Notes under the pieces: model-generated | What the model saw: only the letters and a program-made list of their open reading frames with translations | Told to the model about the DNA's origin: nothing | Databases searched by the model: none | Made by a program: the position numbers and the translations under genes | Shown: piece after piece, positions 9,777 through 18,470 of the stretch | Layout of the letters: each line of letters begins with the position of its first letter | How positions within the stretch are numbered: the stretch's first letter is position 1 | Source: Bacteroidales bacterium | GTDB taxonomy: Bacteria > Bacteroidota > Bacteroidia > Bacteroidales > UBA12077 | Reading direction: 5' to 3' | Length of the DNA: 64,000 nt | NCBI GenBank assembly: GCA_013138975.1 | Contig: WTBR01000035.1 | Coordinates: 1 to 64,000 of the forward strand

Positions 9777-10895
9777 CTATATTGGCAATATTATTGTAAA
9801 AGTAGAACCCTGTCCTACCTCACTTTCTACTTTAATTTCACCATTATATAAGTCTATCATACGCTTTACAATCGACAATCCTAATCCACTTCCAATAATA
9901 TGTTTTGTTTGTTCGCTTTTTACTCTAAAAAATTCATCGAACAATTGCTTTGTTTCATCCTTATTCATTCCTATACCAGTATCCCTAACCTTTATCTTTA
10001 AATTATTCTCATCCTTTTCTAAAATAACATCAACCTCTCCTTTTTCTACGTTATATTTAACTGCATTCGATATCAAATTATTAAAAACAATTTCAATATC
10101 ACCCGGGTCGGCATTTATTTCAACATTATTCTCGTCGCTTAAACTGATTGTTACATCTTTTTGAATAGCATATGGATTTATTGCTTCAATAGCATTTTGC
10201 GCTATGTCTTTAACTTTAACTAACTGGAATTTATCAGTCTTTTTTTCTAAATTTATTTTTGTTAAATCAAGTAAATCCATTATCAAATTACGCATTATTT
10301 TAATTCGTTGTATGGATCTATCAATCATTTGATCATAATTGGCTATATTATCACCTGCCTCTTTATCCTGCATCATATGCAAGTATCCATCAATTGCATT
10401 TAATGGAGCTTTAAGTTCGTGCGATAAAACAGATAAAAACTGATATCGAATTTCTTTCCCTTCCCTATTCATTTTTTTCGTCATTCCACGAAGGAAAATA
10501 TGTTTCGAAACGTTTTCGAGTGAGGATTTTAATTCTTGTGGAGTAAAAGGCTTAGGAATAAAATCATGAGCTCCATTATTGGTAGCTTTTATAGCTAATT
10601 CCAGTGAGGCATAAGATGTTATCATCATCACTAGAACTTCAGGATTATTTTTATTTATAAAATCTAACACATCAACACCCTGTATCCCAGGTAATTTATT
10701 ATCTAACAAAACGATATCAACATGTTCCGATTTTATTTTATCAATTGCTTCTTCTCCTGTTCCCACTTCTATGACATTAAATCCAATATCGGTATCCATA
10801 AAAGGATAACTAATTGTGAAAGTATTTAATATTCGGCTAACACCAGAACGAATTCCAGGTTCATCATCCACGACCATTACTTCTAACTTCTTCAT
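9777..10895 (-). CDS. Receiver-first histidine kinase (REC-HisKA-HATPase)
   Basis: This 372-residue cytoplasmic protein has the receiver at the N-terminus (acceptor D65 in LLDNKLPG; KPF at 115-117) followed by HisKA with H159 in SVLSHELKAPLN and a HATPase with the N, G1 (DTGIGM) and G2 (GSGLGLS) boxes. The order is the reverse of the usual hybrid kinase, so it can receive phosphate from an upstream kinase and then signal onward. It lies downstream of the hydrogenase-like kinase and a stand-alone receiver on the same strand, suggesting a phosphorelay reporting hydrogen or redox state. The final DNA-binding output is not in the immediate cluster. Confidence 0.88.
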   Translation of the reverse strand: MKKLEVMVVDDEPGIRSGVSRILNTFTISYPFMDTDIGFNVIEVGTGEEAIDKIKSEHVDIVLLDNKLPGIQGVDVLDFINKNNPEVLVMMITSYASLELAIKATNNGAHDFIPKPFTPQELKSSLENVSKHIFLRGMTKKMNREGKEIRYQFLSVLSHELKAPLNAIDGYLHMMQDKEAGDNIANYDQMIDRSIQRIKIMRNLIMDLLDLTKINLEKKTDKFQLVKVKDIAQNAIEAINPYAIQKDVTISLSDENNVEINADPGDIEIVFNNLISNAVKYNVEKGEVDVILEKDENNLKIKVRDTGIGMNKDETKQLFDEFFRVKSEQTKHIIGSGLGLSIVKRMIDLYNGEIKVESEVGQGSTFTIILPI

Positions 10896-11010
10896 CGAAT
10901 ATTTCTTTTTATAATCTTACTTTTAATGCAAGTTCAATTTACGTAAGTGATTTTTAATCAATTCTCAATTTAAGAAATTATTTTATATTAATCACTTATA
11001 TTCAAACTAA

Positions 11011-11406
11011 TTATAATTTCAACAATTTATTAATTTCTTTATGTAACTGATCTTTTCTAATCCCTTTTTCTAAATATAAATCCGCTTTTATCCATTGTTT
11101 GTCTTCATCTGTACTTACTCCAAAAGAGATTCCAGTCTCTGAAGCAACGGCTGTGGCTAGTATTATCGGCACATTAGGATGTTTCCTTCTCATTTTATGA
11201 CATAATATAAATCCACTATCATCTCTTTCCATCATTAAATCGAAAATTGCAAGAACAGGTTCTGTATTTTCTATTATAAGCTCAGCTTCTTTTTGGCTAT
11301 GAGCTACTTTAACTTCAAAACCAAAACTTTTAACATAATGTTCCATTTGAAATAAGTAATCAACATCATCGTCTGCAATTATTATAAGCCTATTATTGTC
11401 TTTCAT
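11011..11406 (-). CDS. Stand-alone response regulator receiver
   Basis: This 131-residue receiver domain has the acidic residues ADDD at 11-14 and acceptor D56 in AIFDLMMERDD. No DNA-binding or enzymatic output domain is present. Starting 17 bp after the stop of the hydrogenase-like histidine kinase, it is the obvious first phosphate acceptor for that kinase. The loop after the acceptor aspartate (ERDDSGF) is longer than in the other receivers of the window. The C-terminus keeps a Lys-like position in YLEKGIRKDQL but is less canonical than KP(F/A). Confidence 0.85.
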   Translation of the reverse strand: MKDNNRLIIIADDDVDYLFQMEHYVKSFGFEVKVAHSQKEAELIIENTEPVLAIFDLMMERDDSGFILCHKMRRKHPNVPIILATAVASETGISFGVSTDEDKQWIKADLYLEKGIRKDQLHKEINKLLKL

Positions 11407-11423
11407 AATTAATCGAATTAATA

Positions 11424-13406
11424 TTACTGAAATCTTGGTATTGAAATTTTAAATTCTGTTCCCCTTGGACCCTTTTCCGGATTATTATTAGAATATACCG
11501 TTATTTTTCCTTTATGCATTTTTACAATTCCATAAGCAGTAGCCAATCCTAATCCTGTTCCCATACCAATACTTTTGGTGGTATAAAAAGGTTCAAATAT
11601 TTTATCTAAAGATTCTTGATCAATTCCAACTCCGGTATCCTTTACCATGATTAATACATCGCTTTGATCTTCTTCTAGTTTAATTATAATATGTCCTCCT
11701 GTTGACATTGCATCAATTGCATTTTTTATAAGATTTGTAAGAACTTGCGTCATTTGCTCATGATCAAACATTGCGTATGGGTCATGCAAATCCTCAGACT
11801 TTATACTTATTTCAATCTCCTTAGGTACAACTACAGCTTGAACACTTTGTTCAGCAAATTTAATAATATTATGTTTACCTGAGTTTACTTGATTCTTTCT
11901 GGCAAAATTCAATAATCCTCCTACTATCTTTTTACATCTATTTGTTTGATCTGTAATTAATTTAAGATCCTTATATATTTGCGAATCTTTAGGTGCTTCT
12001 TCGAGTAAAATATTAGCATACATTATGATAACGCCTAATGGATTATTTAATTCATGAGCAATTCCTGCAGACAATTGCCCCATGCTTGCCATTTTTTCTG
12101 ATTGCTTTAATGCTTGTTGAATAGAACTTAATTTATCGTTTGTAACGGCTAACTCATTTACAGAATTATGTAATTTTTCAATTGTATAAGGTAAGCACAT
12201 TTCATTCTCAGCCAATCCTTGAACAATTGCTACTGCATGTTCTTCACAAGACTCATATCCACAAGCTCCGCAATTCAAATGATCTTTTGGGTTGTTTTTA
12301 CCCATCGAAATTAATACATCTTGTACTTCGTTCCAATCTGAAAATTCTAATGATTTATGTTTTGGTTCAAATTCTGCAAATAAATCAATATCAATATATT
12401 CATCAATTTGCTTTTGCCAATCCCATTCATTTAAACTATTAATTTTTTTCTGCACGTAATTACTAACCAATATTCTACGAGCATATTGTTTCCCATTCTG
12501 TGACATTCCCGGCCCCATTATGCAACCTTCACAACTTAATAATTCAAGATGTTGTGAACGCAATAAACCATCATCAAATTCTTTTATTGCCTCTTGAAAA
12601 TTATTTTGCCCTTCTGCAACAATAATATTTCCATCAAAAACATCATCTGTTATACCTGCGGTTTGAAGAAGCCCCCTACTTATTGGAAAGATTGCTCCTT
12701 TTCCTCCTAATGGGGGATCAAATTCAGATGCCTTAACTATTATTTGAGTAATTTTCTTTTTTTCAAAAATATCTCGCAACTCAGTAAAAGTAAGCATTTC
12801 GTCAACCTCATTGCTTTCTGCTTTTTTTGCTACACAAGGTCCAATAAAAATTACATTAATATTATCACCATACTTCTTCTTCATTACACGCGACATCGCA
12901 ACCATTGGAGATGCAATTGGCACTAAATCTTTTACTAATCCAGAATGATAATGTTCAATATATGATACAACGGCAGGACAATCTGATGAAATAAAGCATT
13001 TATCAGTACCCTTATCGATTATTTTCCTATATTTTTTTGCAACTAAATCGGCTCCAAAAGCAACCTCCGAAACAATATCAAACCCAATGGATCTAACCAT
13101 TGAAACAAATATTTTATGATTTGATATCTCTTTAAATTCAGCTGGAAAGCTTGGCGCTACAATCGCTATATTTTTTCTCCCATTTTCTAGCAGACTATAA
13201 ACTCTATCAATTGTATTTAAATATACTTTAGCTCCTTGACTGCACACTTTGGTGCAATTTCCACATACGATACATCGTTCATTTAACACTTCAGCTTGTC
13301 CATTAATTATCTTAATTGCTTTTGCAGGACATTCCCTGACGCAAGTATAACAAACTCGGCATCTATTTTTAAGTGTGAAAACTAAATCTCGATTTTTATT
13401 TGCCAT
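11424..13406 (-). CDS. Sensory [FeFe]-hydrogenase-like histidine kinase
   Basis: This 660-residue fusion has two [4Fe-4S] sites (C16/19/22/26 and C45/48/51/55), an H-cluster domain, a CxxC-type FeS domain (C379/382/387/404), and a HisKA/HATPase kinase with H451 in AGIAHELNNP. The H-cluster ligands remain: C143, C191, and C292 with C295. The proton-relay cysteine next to C143 is Asp142 (SSDCP instead of TSCCP), and the last motif is CEGC rather than CPGGC. This is the pattern of sensory rather than turnover hydrogenases. It is co-directional with hydA (9 bp gap) and a receiver gene. I infer an H2- or redox-sensing kinase. Metal loading and ligand are not shown by sequence. Confidence 0.88.
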   Translation of the reverse strand: MANKNRDLVFTLKNRCRVCYTCVRECPAKAIKIINGQAEVLNERCIVCGNCTKVCSQGAKVYLNTIDRVYSLLENGRKNIAIVAPSFPAEFKEISNHKIFVSMVRSIGFDIVSEVAFGADLVAKKYRKIIDKGTDKCFISSDCPAVVSYIEHYHSGLVKDLVPIASPMVAMSRVMKKKYGDNINVIFIGPCVAKKAESNEVDEMLTFTELRDIFEKKKITQIIVKASEFDPPLGGKGAIFPISRGLLQTAGITDDVFDGNIIVAEGQNNFQEAIKEFDDGLLRSQHLELLSCEGCIMGPGMSQNGKQYARRILVSNYVQKKINSLNEWDWQKQIDEYIDIDLFAEFEPKHKSLEFSDWNEVQDVLISMGKNNPKDHLNCGACGYESCEEHAVAIVQGLAENEMCLPYTIEKLHNSVNELAVTNDKLSSIQQALKQSEKMASMGQLSAGIAHELNNPLGVIIMYANILLEEAPKDSQIYKDLKLITDQTNRCKKIVGGLLNFARKNQVNSGKHNIIKFAEQSVQAVVVPKEIEISIKSEDLHDPYAMFDHEQMTQVLTNLIKNAIDAMSTGGHIIIKLEEDQSDVLIMVKDTGVGIDQESLDKIFEPFYTTKSIGMGTGLGLATAYGIVKMHKGKITVYSNNNPEKGPRGTEFKISIPRFQ

Positions 13407-13415
13407 TTTATCTTT

Positions 13416-15140
13416 TTACAATAAAACTTCTCTTTTGGTATAATTAGTATGAAGTTGTTTTATGCACTTCTCACTTAAAGCTTCTCCAAGATATTCATCG
13501 TACAAACTTATAACTTTCGAATTTTTATGAGCAACTCTAATTGCTTCTTTATCATCTATGTCATAAATCTGTTTTGAACGATTCTTTAATACTTTCACAT
13601 CGTTACATGTCGGCTGTCCTCCACCGTTAACACATCCTCCGGGGCAAGCCATAATTTCCACAAAATGAATATCACTTTTACCATCTCTTATTTCAGAAAT
13701 AAGTTTATTTGCCGATTTTAATCCATTAACAACGGTAAAACCAATTTGTTGTTTTCTAATTTTAATGAAATACTCTCTTAAATCTTTAAAACCTCTAAGT
13801 TTTGTTATCTTAAGATCTGACAATTCTTTCCCTGTAAGTTTATAATTTAAAGTTCGAACTATACTTTCGGCTACACCACCAGAAACAGCGACCATTTTAC
13901 CTACAGAACTTCTTGTATTAAAAGGATTATCAGGCATTTCTTCATCAATTGAATGAACATCGACACCAAATAACTTAATAAGTTTTAAAAGTTCACGAGT
14001 TGTTAATACGGCATCAATATCTGAAATACCTTTATGAGTCATTTCTTCACGTTGAGCTTCGAACTTTTTAGCAGTACATGGCATTATCGATACTGAAAAT
14101 ATCTTTTCAGGTGTAATCTTCTCTTTTTGTGCAAAATAACTTTTTACTAAAGCTCCCATTATTTGCTGAGGCGATTTAGTGGTTGATACAAGATCTATCA
14201 TATCAGGATGAGATTGTTCCATATGCTTAATCCATCCGGGACAGCAACTACTAATCATTGGGAGGTTTTCGTCATTAGCTATCCTATCTGCTAGTTCTGC
14301 AGATTGCTCACATATAGCCAGATCAGCTGCAAATGCGGTAGCAAATACTTTTGCAAAGCCAATTCTTTTTAACACTGCATTTAATATTCCATTGACATCT
14401 TTCCCTTGGCGCAATCCTAATTCATCGGCCAATGAAACCGAAATACTTGGTGAATATTGGGCTACAACAGTAGTATCTTTATTATTTAACATTTGAAGTA
14501 CAATATCGAAATTTGTTTTTTCGAATAATGCTCCGGTGGGACAAACTTGTATGCACTGACCACAATTAATACAATTTGAGAAATTAAGATCTTTATTCAT
14601 GCTTGTGGTAATAGCAGTTTTATTCCCTCGTTTGTAAAAATCAAATGTAGAAACATCCATAACTTCTTCACAAACTCTTACACACCGCCCACAAAGAATA
14701 CATTTAGCTGAATCTTTTACTATTCCAGGACTGGATTGATCTAGTTTGGCTTTAATTTTTTCACCGGAGATTCTACGTTCACACACATTAAGTTCTACAG
14801 CCAAATCTTGCAATTCACATTTTCCATTGCTAGCACAATACAAACAATCATCCGGGTGGTTAGATAATAATAATTCAACAAGCATTTTTCTTGACTGTAT
14901 TACCCTCGGAGAATGTGTTCTAATTTTCATAGACTCCTCAACAGGATGCGAGCAGGAAGGAATTAAAGCAGATTTACCTTCTACTTCAACAACACACATA
15001 CGACAAGCACCAGTTGGAGAAAATCCTTCCATACGACATAAAGTAGGAACTTTTATTCCATTCCTATTTAAGGTTTCAAGAATAGTTTCCCCTTTTTTTG
15101 CCTGAATCTTTTTATTATTTACATCAATCTCAATAAGCAT
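13416..15140 (-). CDS. hydA: NADH-linked [FeFe]-hydrogenase catalytic subunit HydA (set 1)
   Basis: This 574-residue catalytic subunit interconverts protons and H2. In order it has a [2Fe-2S] domain (C35/46/49/63), a His-ligated [4Fe-4S] (H95, C99/102/108), two [4Fe-4S] sites (C147/150/153/157 and C190/193/196/200) and the H-cluster domain. The three signatures are complete: SSCCPGW (relay C299, ligand C300), MPCTAKK (C355) and MACPGGC (C499/C503). It follows hydC and hydB on the same strand, as in trimeric HydABC. The 278-bp gap to hydB holds an inverted-repeat element. With HydB it probably couples to NADH and possibly ferredoxin (electron bifurcation); that coupling is inferred from family. 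Confidence 0.95.
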   Translation of the reverse strand: MLIEIDVNNKKIQAKKGETILETLNRNGIKVPTLCRMEGFSPTGACRMCVVEVEGKSALIPSCSHPVEESMKIRTHSPRVIQSRKMLVELLLSNHPDDCLYCASNGKCELQDLAVELNVCERRISGEKIKAKLDQSSPGIVKDSAKCILCGRCVRVCEEVMDVSTFDFYKRGNKTAITTSMNKDLNFSNCINCGQCIQVCPTGALFEKTNFDIVLQMLNNKDTTVVAQYSPSISVSLADELGLRQGKDVNGILNAVLKRIGFAKVFATAFAADLAICEQSAELADRIANDENLPMISSCCPGWIKHMEQSHPDMIDLVSTTKSPQQIMGALVKSYFAQKEKITPEKIFSVSIMPCTAKKFEAQREEMTHKGISDIDAVLTTRELLKLIKLFGVDVHSIDEEMPDNPFNTRSSVGKMVAVSGGVAESIVRTLNYKLTGKELSDLKITKLRGFKDLREYFIKIRKQQIGFTVVNGLKSANKLISEIRDGKSDIHFVEIMACPGGCVNGGGQPTCNDVKVLKNRSKQIYDIDDKEAIRVAHKNSKVISLYDEYLGEALSEKCIKQLHTNYTKREVLL

Positions 15141-15221
15141 AATGTTTTTTATATTACTTATTTCTTAATCATTTAACAAAAAAATAAAAACATTGAATAT
15201 ATTAATCTACAGCAACTTAAT

Positions 15222-15357
15222 AAAAATCCAAAATACAAATAATAAATTCCAAATAAATCTCAAAATCAAACATTCAATAACCAAAATAATAGTTTTGAAT
15301 TTTAATAATTGATTTATTGGGTTTTATTTGTCATTTGTATTTTGAAGTTTGAGATTT
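15222..15357. repeat. Imperfect inverted-repeat element between hydB and hydA
   Basis: This AT-rich element of about 136 bp has arms that contain AAAATACAAAT on the left and ATTTGTATTTT on the right, with further pairing of CCAAATAAATCTCAAA against GTTTGAGATTT. A related element lies at 20381-20510. It lies inside the hydB-hydA operon gap and could be a processing or partial-termination hairpin that sets subunit ratios; that role is inference. Confidence 0.6.
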
Positions 15358-15418
15358 AAAATGCAATTCAATAGTTTTCATAATTTTCATGTTATTCTTT
15401 TAATTTTGTACTTTTTAC

Positions 15419-17368
15419 TTATTTACTTACTATAGCTGAAAACTTGCAGGTTTCAAAACATATCCCACATCCAATGCATTTGTCTTGAACAATAAAATGT
15501 TTACTTTTTACTGTGCCAAAAATTGCACCTGTTGGGCATTTCTTAGCACAAAGTGTACATCCTGTGCATGCATCAATATTAATTTCAAAAGTTTTTAACT
15601 CTTGACAAACACCTGCATCGCACTTACGTTCAAAAATATGATCTTCATACTCTTCTCTGAACCATTTTAAAGTACTCAATACCGGATTTGAAGCTTTTTT
15701 CCCTAATCCACACATTGATGTATCCTTTAAAATTTCTGCAAGACTTTCAAGTTGCATAACACCCTTAAATCGTTGTAAAGTTGTATGCCCATTTTCATCT
15801 TTCGGTCTTTTACTAATGCTCTTAAGAATTTCATACATTCTGCGTGTTCCTTCTCTACATGGAATACATAATCCACAACTTTCATGTTGCATAAAATTCA
15901 TAAAATATTTAACCAGATCAATTATACAGTTATCCTCATCAAGAACTACCATACTTGCAGATCCTAAGGAGATACCTGTTAACATAACAGACTCATAATC
16001 AATCAAAGTATCTAAATGTTTTTCTGTTAAGCATCCACCCGATGGTCCACCAATATGAACTGCCTTGAATCTTTTTTCGTTCTTAATACCTCCTGCTACG
16101 CGAAAAATTACATCACGAAGTTTTGTACCCATTTCTACCTCTACCAAACAAGTATATTCAACTTTTCCGGAAATAGAAAAGACTTTTGTTCCTTTACTCT
16201 CTTCTGTACCTATTGATTTATACCAATCAACACCTTTTTCAATAATTATAGGTACATTAACCAATGTTTCAACATTATTCACAATGGTGGGTTGGTTATA
16301 CAAACCATTTGTTGCCGGATACGGTGGTTTTGAATGCGGTTTACCTCTTTTACCTTCCAGGCTGCTTATTAGTGCTGTTTCCTCACCGCACACATAGGCT
16401 CCAGCTCCTCTTTTTATAACAATATCGAGATTATAACCACTTTTCATTATATCATGACCTAATAAGCCAAATCCTTTAGCTTGCTCAATGGCATTTTTAA
16501 TACGTTCAATTGCCAGAGTATACTCAGTCTCAATGTATATAAATGCTTTCTGAACTCCTATTGCATATGCTGATATTGCAATGCCTTCTATAACTTTGTG
16601 GGGATCACTTTCTATAAGTATTCTCTCCATAAATGCTCCCGGGTCACTCTCTCCTGCATTGCAAATTAAATATTTCTGAGCACTTGGTGTTTCGTATGCT
16701 ATCTTCCACTTCTTACCAGTTAAATAGCCCTGACCTCCTCTTCCACGAAGCTTACTTGCTTCTATTAAATCACAAACTTCCTCGGGTGTATTTTTATTAA
16801 TTACGTTATAATAAGATTTATATCCACCTGCAGCTATATACTCTTCAATCGATTCTGGATTTATAAACCCACAATTTTTTAAAACTAATCTTTGCTGATT
16901 TTTAAAATAAGCTAACTCATTAAAAAATGGTACTTTTTCCCATGGATCAAGGATATCGTCAGTTAATTGTCCAAGTACATTTTCTTCTTGTATAAAATTA
17001 TTGAATGTCCCATCTAATATTGAAATAATATTTTCAGGTAAAACATTCTTATAGAATAATTGCGTCTTTCCTGGTATTTGAACCGAAATAACGGGTTCAA
17101 TTGAACACAATCCTAAACTCCCAACCGATACAATATCAGCTTCAATATCCCGATCAATTAAGTAGTCGTTTATACTTTTGTTAAGATTATGTGCTCCGGA
17201 AATAATAGAAGTAGAATTTATACTTATAGTAATGATGGGTTTATCAATATTTTTCCTTTGTATTATGCCAAGTTTTTCTTTAACTTCTTTTTCTAATATC
17301 TCTGACTCAGATTTTAAAACATTCTGAATTAAAAAATCTTTGTTCTTAAAATTTACTTTCCCTAACAT
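15419..17368 (-). CDS. hydB: NADH-binding hydrogenase subunit HydB (set 1, NuoF-like)
   Basis: This 649-residue flavin subunit takes electrons from NADH to FMN. It has the NuoF motifs GRGGQGYLTGKKW, DPGAFMERILIESDPH and GAGAYVCGEETALISSLEGKRG, then the cluster motif ESCGLCIPCREG with SMCGLGKKA. The C-terminus has two [4Fe-4S] sites, CTGCTLCAKKCP and CIGCGICFETCK. The N-terminal thioredoxin-like domain (about 1-120) has lost its usual [2Fe-2S] cysteines: the expected CxxxxC and CxxxC pattern reads SINSTSIISG and VGSLGLCS, leaving one Cys. It also has CNAGESDPGAF where set 2 has CNADEGDPGAF. It starts 2 bp after hydC, so the two are translationally close. Confidence 0.94.
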   Translation of the reverse strand: MLGKVNFKNKDFLIQNVLKSESEILEKEVKEKLGIIQRKNIDKPIITISINSTSIISGAHNLNKSINDYLIDRDIEADIVSVGSLGLCSIEPVISVQIPGKTQLFYKNVLPENIISILDGTFNNFIQEENVLGQLTDDILDPWEKVPFFNELAYFKNQQRLVLKNCGFINPESIEEYIAAGGYKSYYNVINKNTPEEVCDLIEASKLRGRGGQGYLTGKKWKIAYETPSAQKYLICNAGESDPGAFMERILIESDPHKVIEGIAISAYAIGVQKAFIYIETEYTLAIERIKNAIEQAKGFGLLGHDIMKSGYNLDIVIKRGAGAYVCGEETALISSLEGKRGKPHSKPPYPATNGLYNQPTIVNNVETLVNVPIIIEKGVDWYKSIGTEESKGTKVFSISGKVEYTCLVEVEMGTKLRDVIFRVAGGIKNEKRFKAVHIGGPSGGCLTEKHLDTLIDYESVMLTGISLGSASMVVLDEDNCIIDLVKYFMNFMQHESCGLCIPCREGTRRMYEILKSISKRPKDENGHTTLQRFKGVMQLESLAEILKDTSMCGLGKKASNPVLSTLKWFREEYEDHIFERKCDAGVCQELKTFEINIDACTGCTLCAKKCPTGAIFGTVKSKHFIVQDKCIGCGICFETCKFSAIVSK

Positions 17369-17370
17369 AA

Positions 17371-17832
17371 TTATTCTTCCAATCTTTTAAAAGAATCAAT
17401 AATTTCAGCAACTTTCTTAATGGTCAAATTTGTAAAATACTCTTCGTTTACAGCCATTACCGGGCCTTCGCCACAAGTTGCCATGCAAGTGGTTTCTTCC
17501 AAACTAAATAAACCATCTTTTGTAACTTCTTCATTTTTAACTTCAGTTCTCTTTTCAATTTCTCTAATTATCTGGGAATTTAAATTTACGTGACAAGATG
17601 AACCATTGCAAACCCGGATATGATATTTCCCTTTAGTTTTAAATCGAAAATGATGATAAAATGTAGCGACGCCATAAATTTTTGAAGTAGGCAAATCCAA
17701 ATACTTTCCAACTTTTACAACTGCCTCTTCTGATAAAAATCCAAACTCACTTTGAACGTCTTGAAGTATTGAAATAAGATTATCTCTCTGAACAAAGGGA
17801 TATTTTTCAAGTATTTCTTCCAGATTTGGCAT
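17371..17832 (-). CDS. hydC: Hydrogenase [2Fe-2S] subunit HydC (set 1, NuoE-like)
   Basis: This 153-residue thioredoxin-like ferredoxin has four cluster cysteines in CNGSSC (C-x4-C) and CMATC (C-x3-C). The N-terminal helices (FVQRDNLISILQDVQSEFGFLSEEAV) and KIYGVATFYHHF are standard NuoE features. It passes electrons within the HydABC complex. It is the first gene of the operon hydC-hydB-hydA-kinase-receiver, immediately downstream of two Rex-like sites and a TANNTTTG -7 element read on the minus strand at 17868-17875. Compared with the set 2 copy (167 residues), it lacks a short N-terminal extension. Confidence 0.95.
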   Translation of the reverse strand: MPNLEEILEKYPFVQRDNLISILQDVQSEFGFLSEEAVVKVGKYLDLPTSKIYGVATFYHHFRFKTKGKYHIRVCNGSSCHVNLNSQIIREIEKRTEVKNEEVTKDGLFSLEETTCMATCGEGPVMAVNEEYFTNLTIKKVAEIIDSFKRLEE

Positions 17833-17867
17833 ATATCCAAATATTAAATTATTAAACTACATTTTTA

Positions 17868-17919
17868 CAAATATAATAATATTATTGTTATTAATTAAAC
17901 ATTGTTAATTAATTAACAG
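17868..17919 (-). promoter_or_regulatory. hydCBA promoter with tandem Rex operators
   Basis: Positions 17902-17919 read TTGTTAATTAATTAACAG, containing the perfect palindrome TGTTAATTAATTAACA and matching Rex consensus at 13 of the 14 conserved bases. A weaker site abuts it at 17885-17902. On the minus strand CAAATATA at 17868-17875 is a TANNTTTG -7 element, so Rex would cover the -33 region of the hydC promoter. The divergent ferredoxin gene starts about 290 bp away and may share control. Confidence 0.7.
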
Positions 17920-18092
17920 TGCGCTTGTCATAATGATTGATTACTTAAAACTCTGATTAACTTTTTATTACAGTCTATAAAGAGATAATATTTTCATCTA
18001 CAGCCTATTATATATTATACAACATATAAACCTATATAATAAGAGTATCAATTTAAATCATTATCTTGCAATAATTTTAAAGTAAAAAGCAA

Positions 18093-18184
18093 GAGCTTGT
18101 CCAAAAAGTAATTAGATTACTCATATTGTCACACTGATTCCATCGAAGTGTTTTTATAGTTATTAGTTACTTTTTGAAACCCTC
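18093..18184. repeat. Degenerate MITE-like element (TGTCCAAAAAGTAA ends)
   Basis: The left end GCTTGTCCAAAAAGTAA and right end TTACTTTTTGAAACCCTC form imperfect terminal inverted repeats about 92 bp apart. They are related to the clearer elements at 26068-26198 and 29361-29493. Its right end overlaps the codons upstream of the ATG at 18207, which argues against an earlier TTG start for the next gene. Confidence 0.5.
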
Positions 18185-18206
18185 TTTTGATATTGAATAT
18201 TTAAAA

Positions 18207-18452
18207 ATGAAAATAGATATTACTATTTGTTTAGGCAGTTCTTGCTTTTCCAGAGGAAATAAGCAAACTGTTCAGATAATAAAGAATTACCTTAAAACTA
18301 ATCAACTTGAAGACAAAGTGCTTTTTCATGGCAATCACTGTTATGGTAATTGCGAGAATGGGCCAATTTTAAAGGTTGATGGGAAAGAATTTCAAAATAT
18401 TTTACCTGAAAATACAATTTATTTGTTAGATAGTATTTTTAAGAAAGACTAA
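18207..18452 (+). CDS. Thioredoxin-like [2Fe-2S] ferredoxin
   Basis: This 81-residue protein has the NuoE/HndB-type cluster motif: CLGSSC (C-x4-C) near the N-terminus and CYGNC (C-x3-C) about 35 residues later, followed by ENGPILKVDGK. I chose ATG 18207; a TTG at 18174 would add 11 residues that lie in a repeat element and are unlike the family. It is 18 bp upstream of the sensory hydrogenase gene, so it is probably its electron partner, carrying electrons to or from the H-cluster domain. Divergent from hydCBA across the Rex-site region. Confidence 0.85.
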   Translation: MKIDITICLGSSCFSRGNKQTVQIIKNYLKTNQLEDKVLFHGNHCYGNCENGPILKVDGKEFQNILPENTIYLLDSIFKKD

Positions 18453-18470
18453 TTTGCAAATAATAAACAA

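Noticed and set aside
14746..15105. 119-residue plus-strand reading frame opposite hydA
   Set aside because: It lies wholly on the other strand of the conserved ferredoxin domains of HydA.
18174..18206. TTG start giving an 11-residue N-terminal extension of the [2Fe-2S] ferredoxin
   Set aside because: The extension lies in the end of a repeat element and is unlike the ferredoxin family; ATG 18207 gives a normal start.
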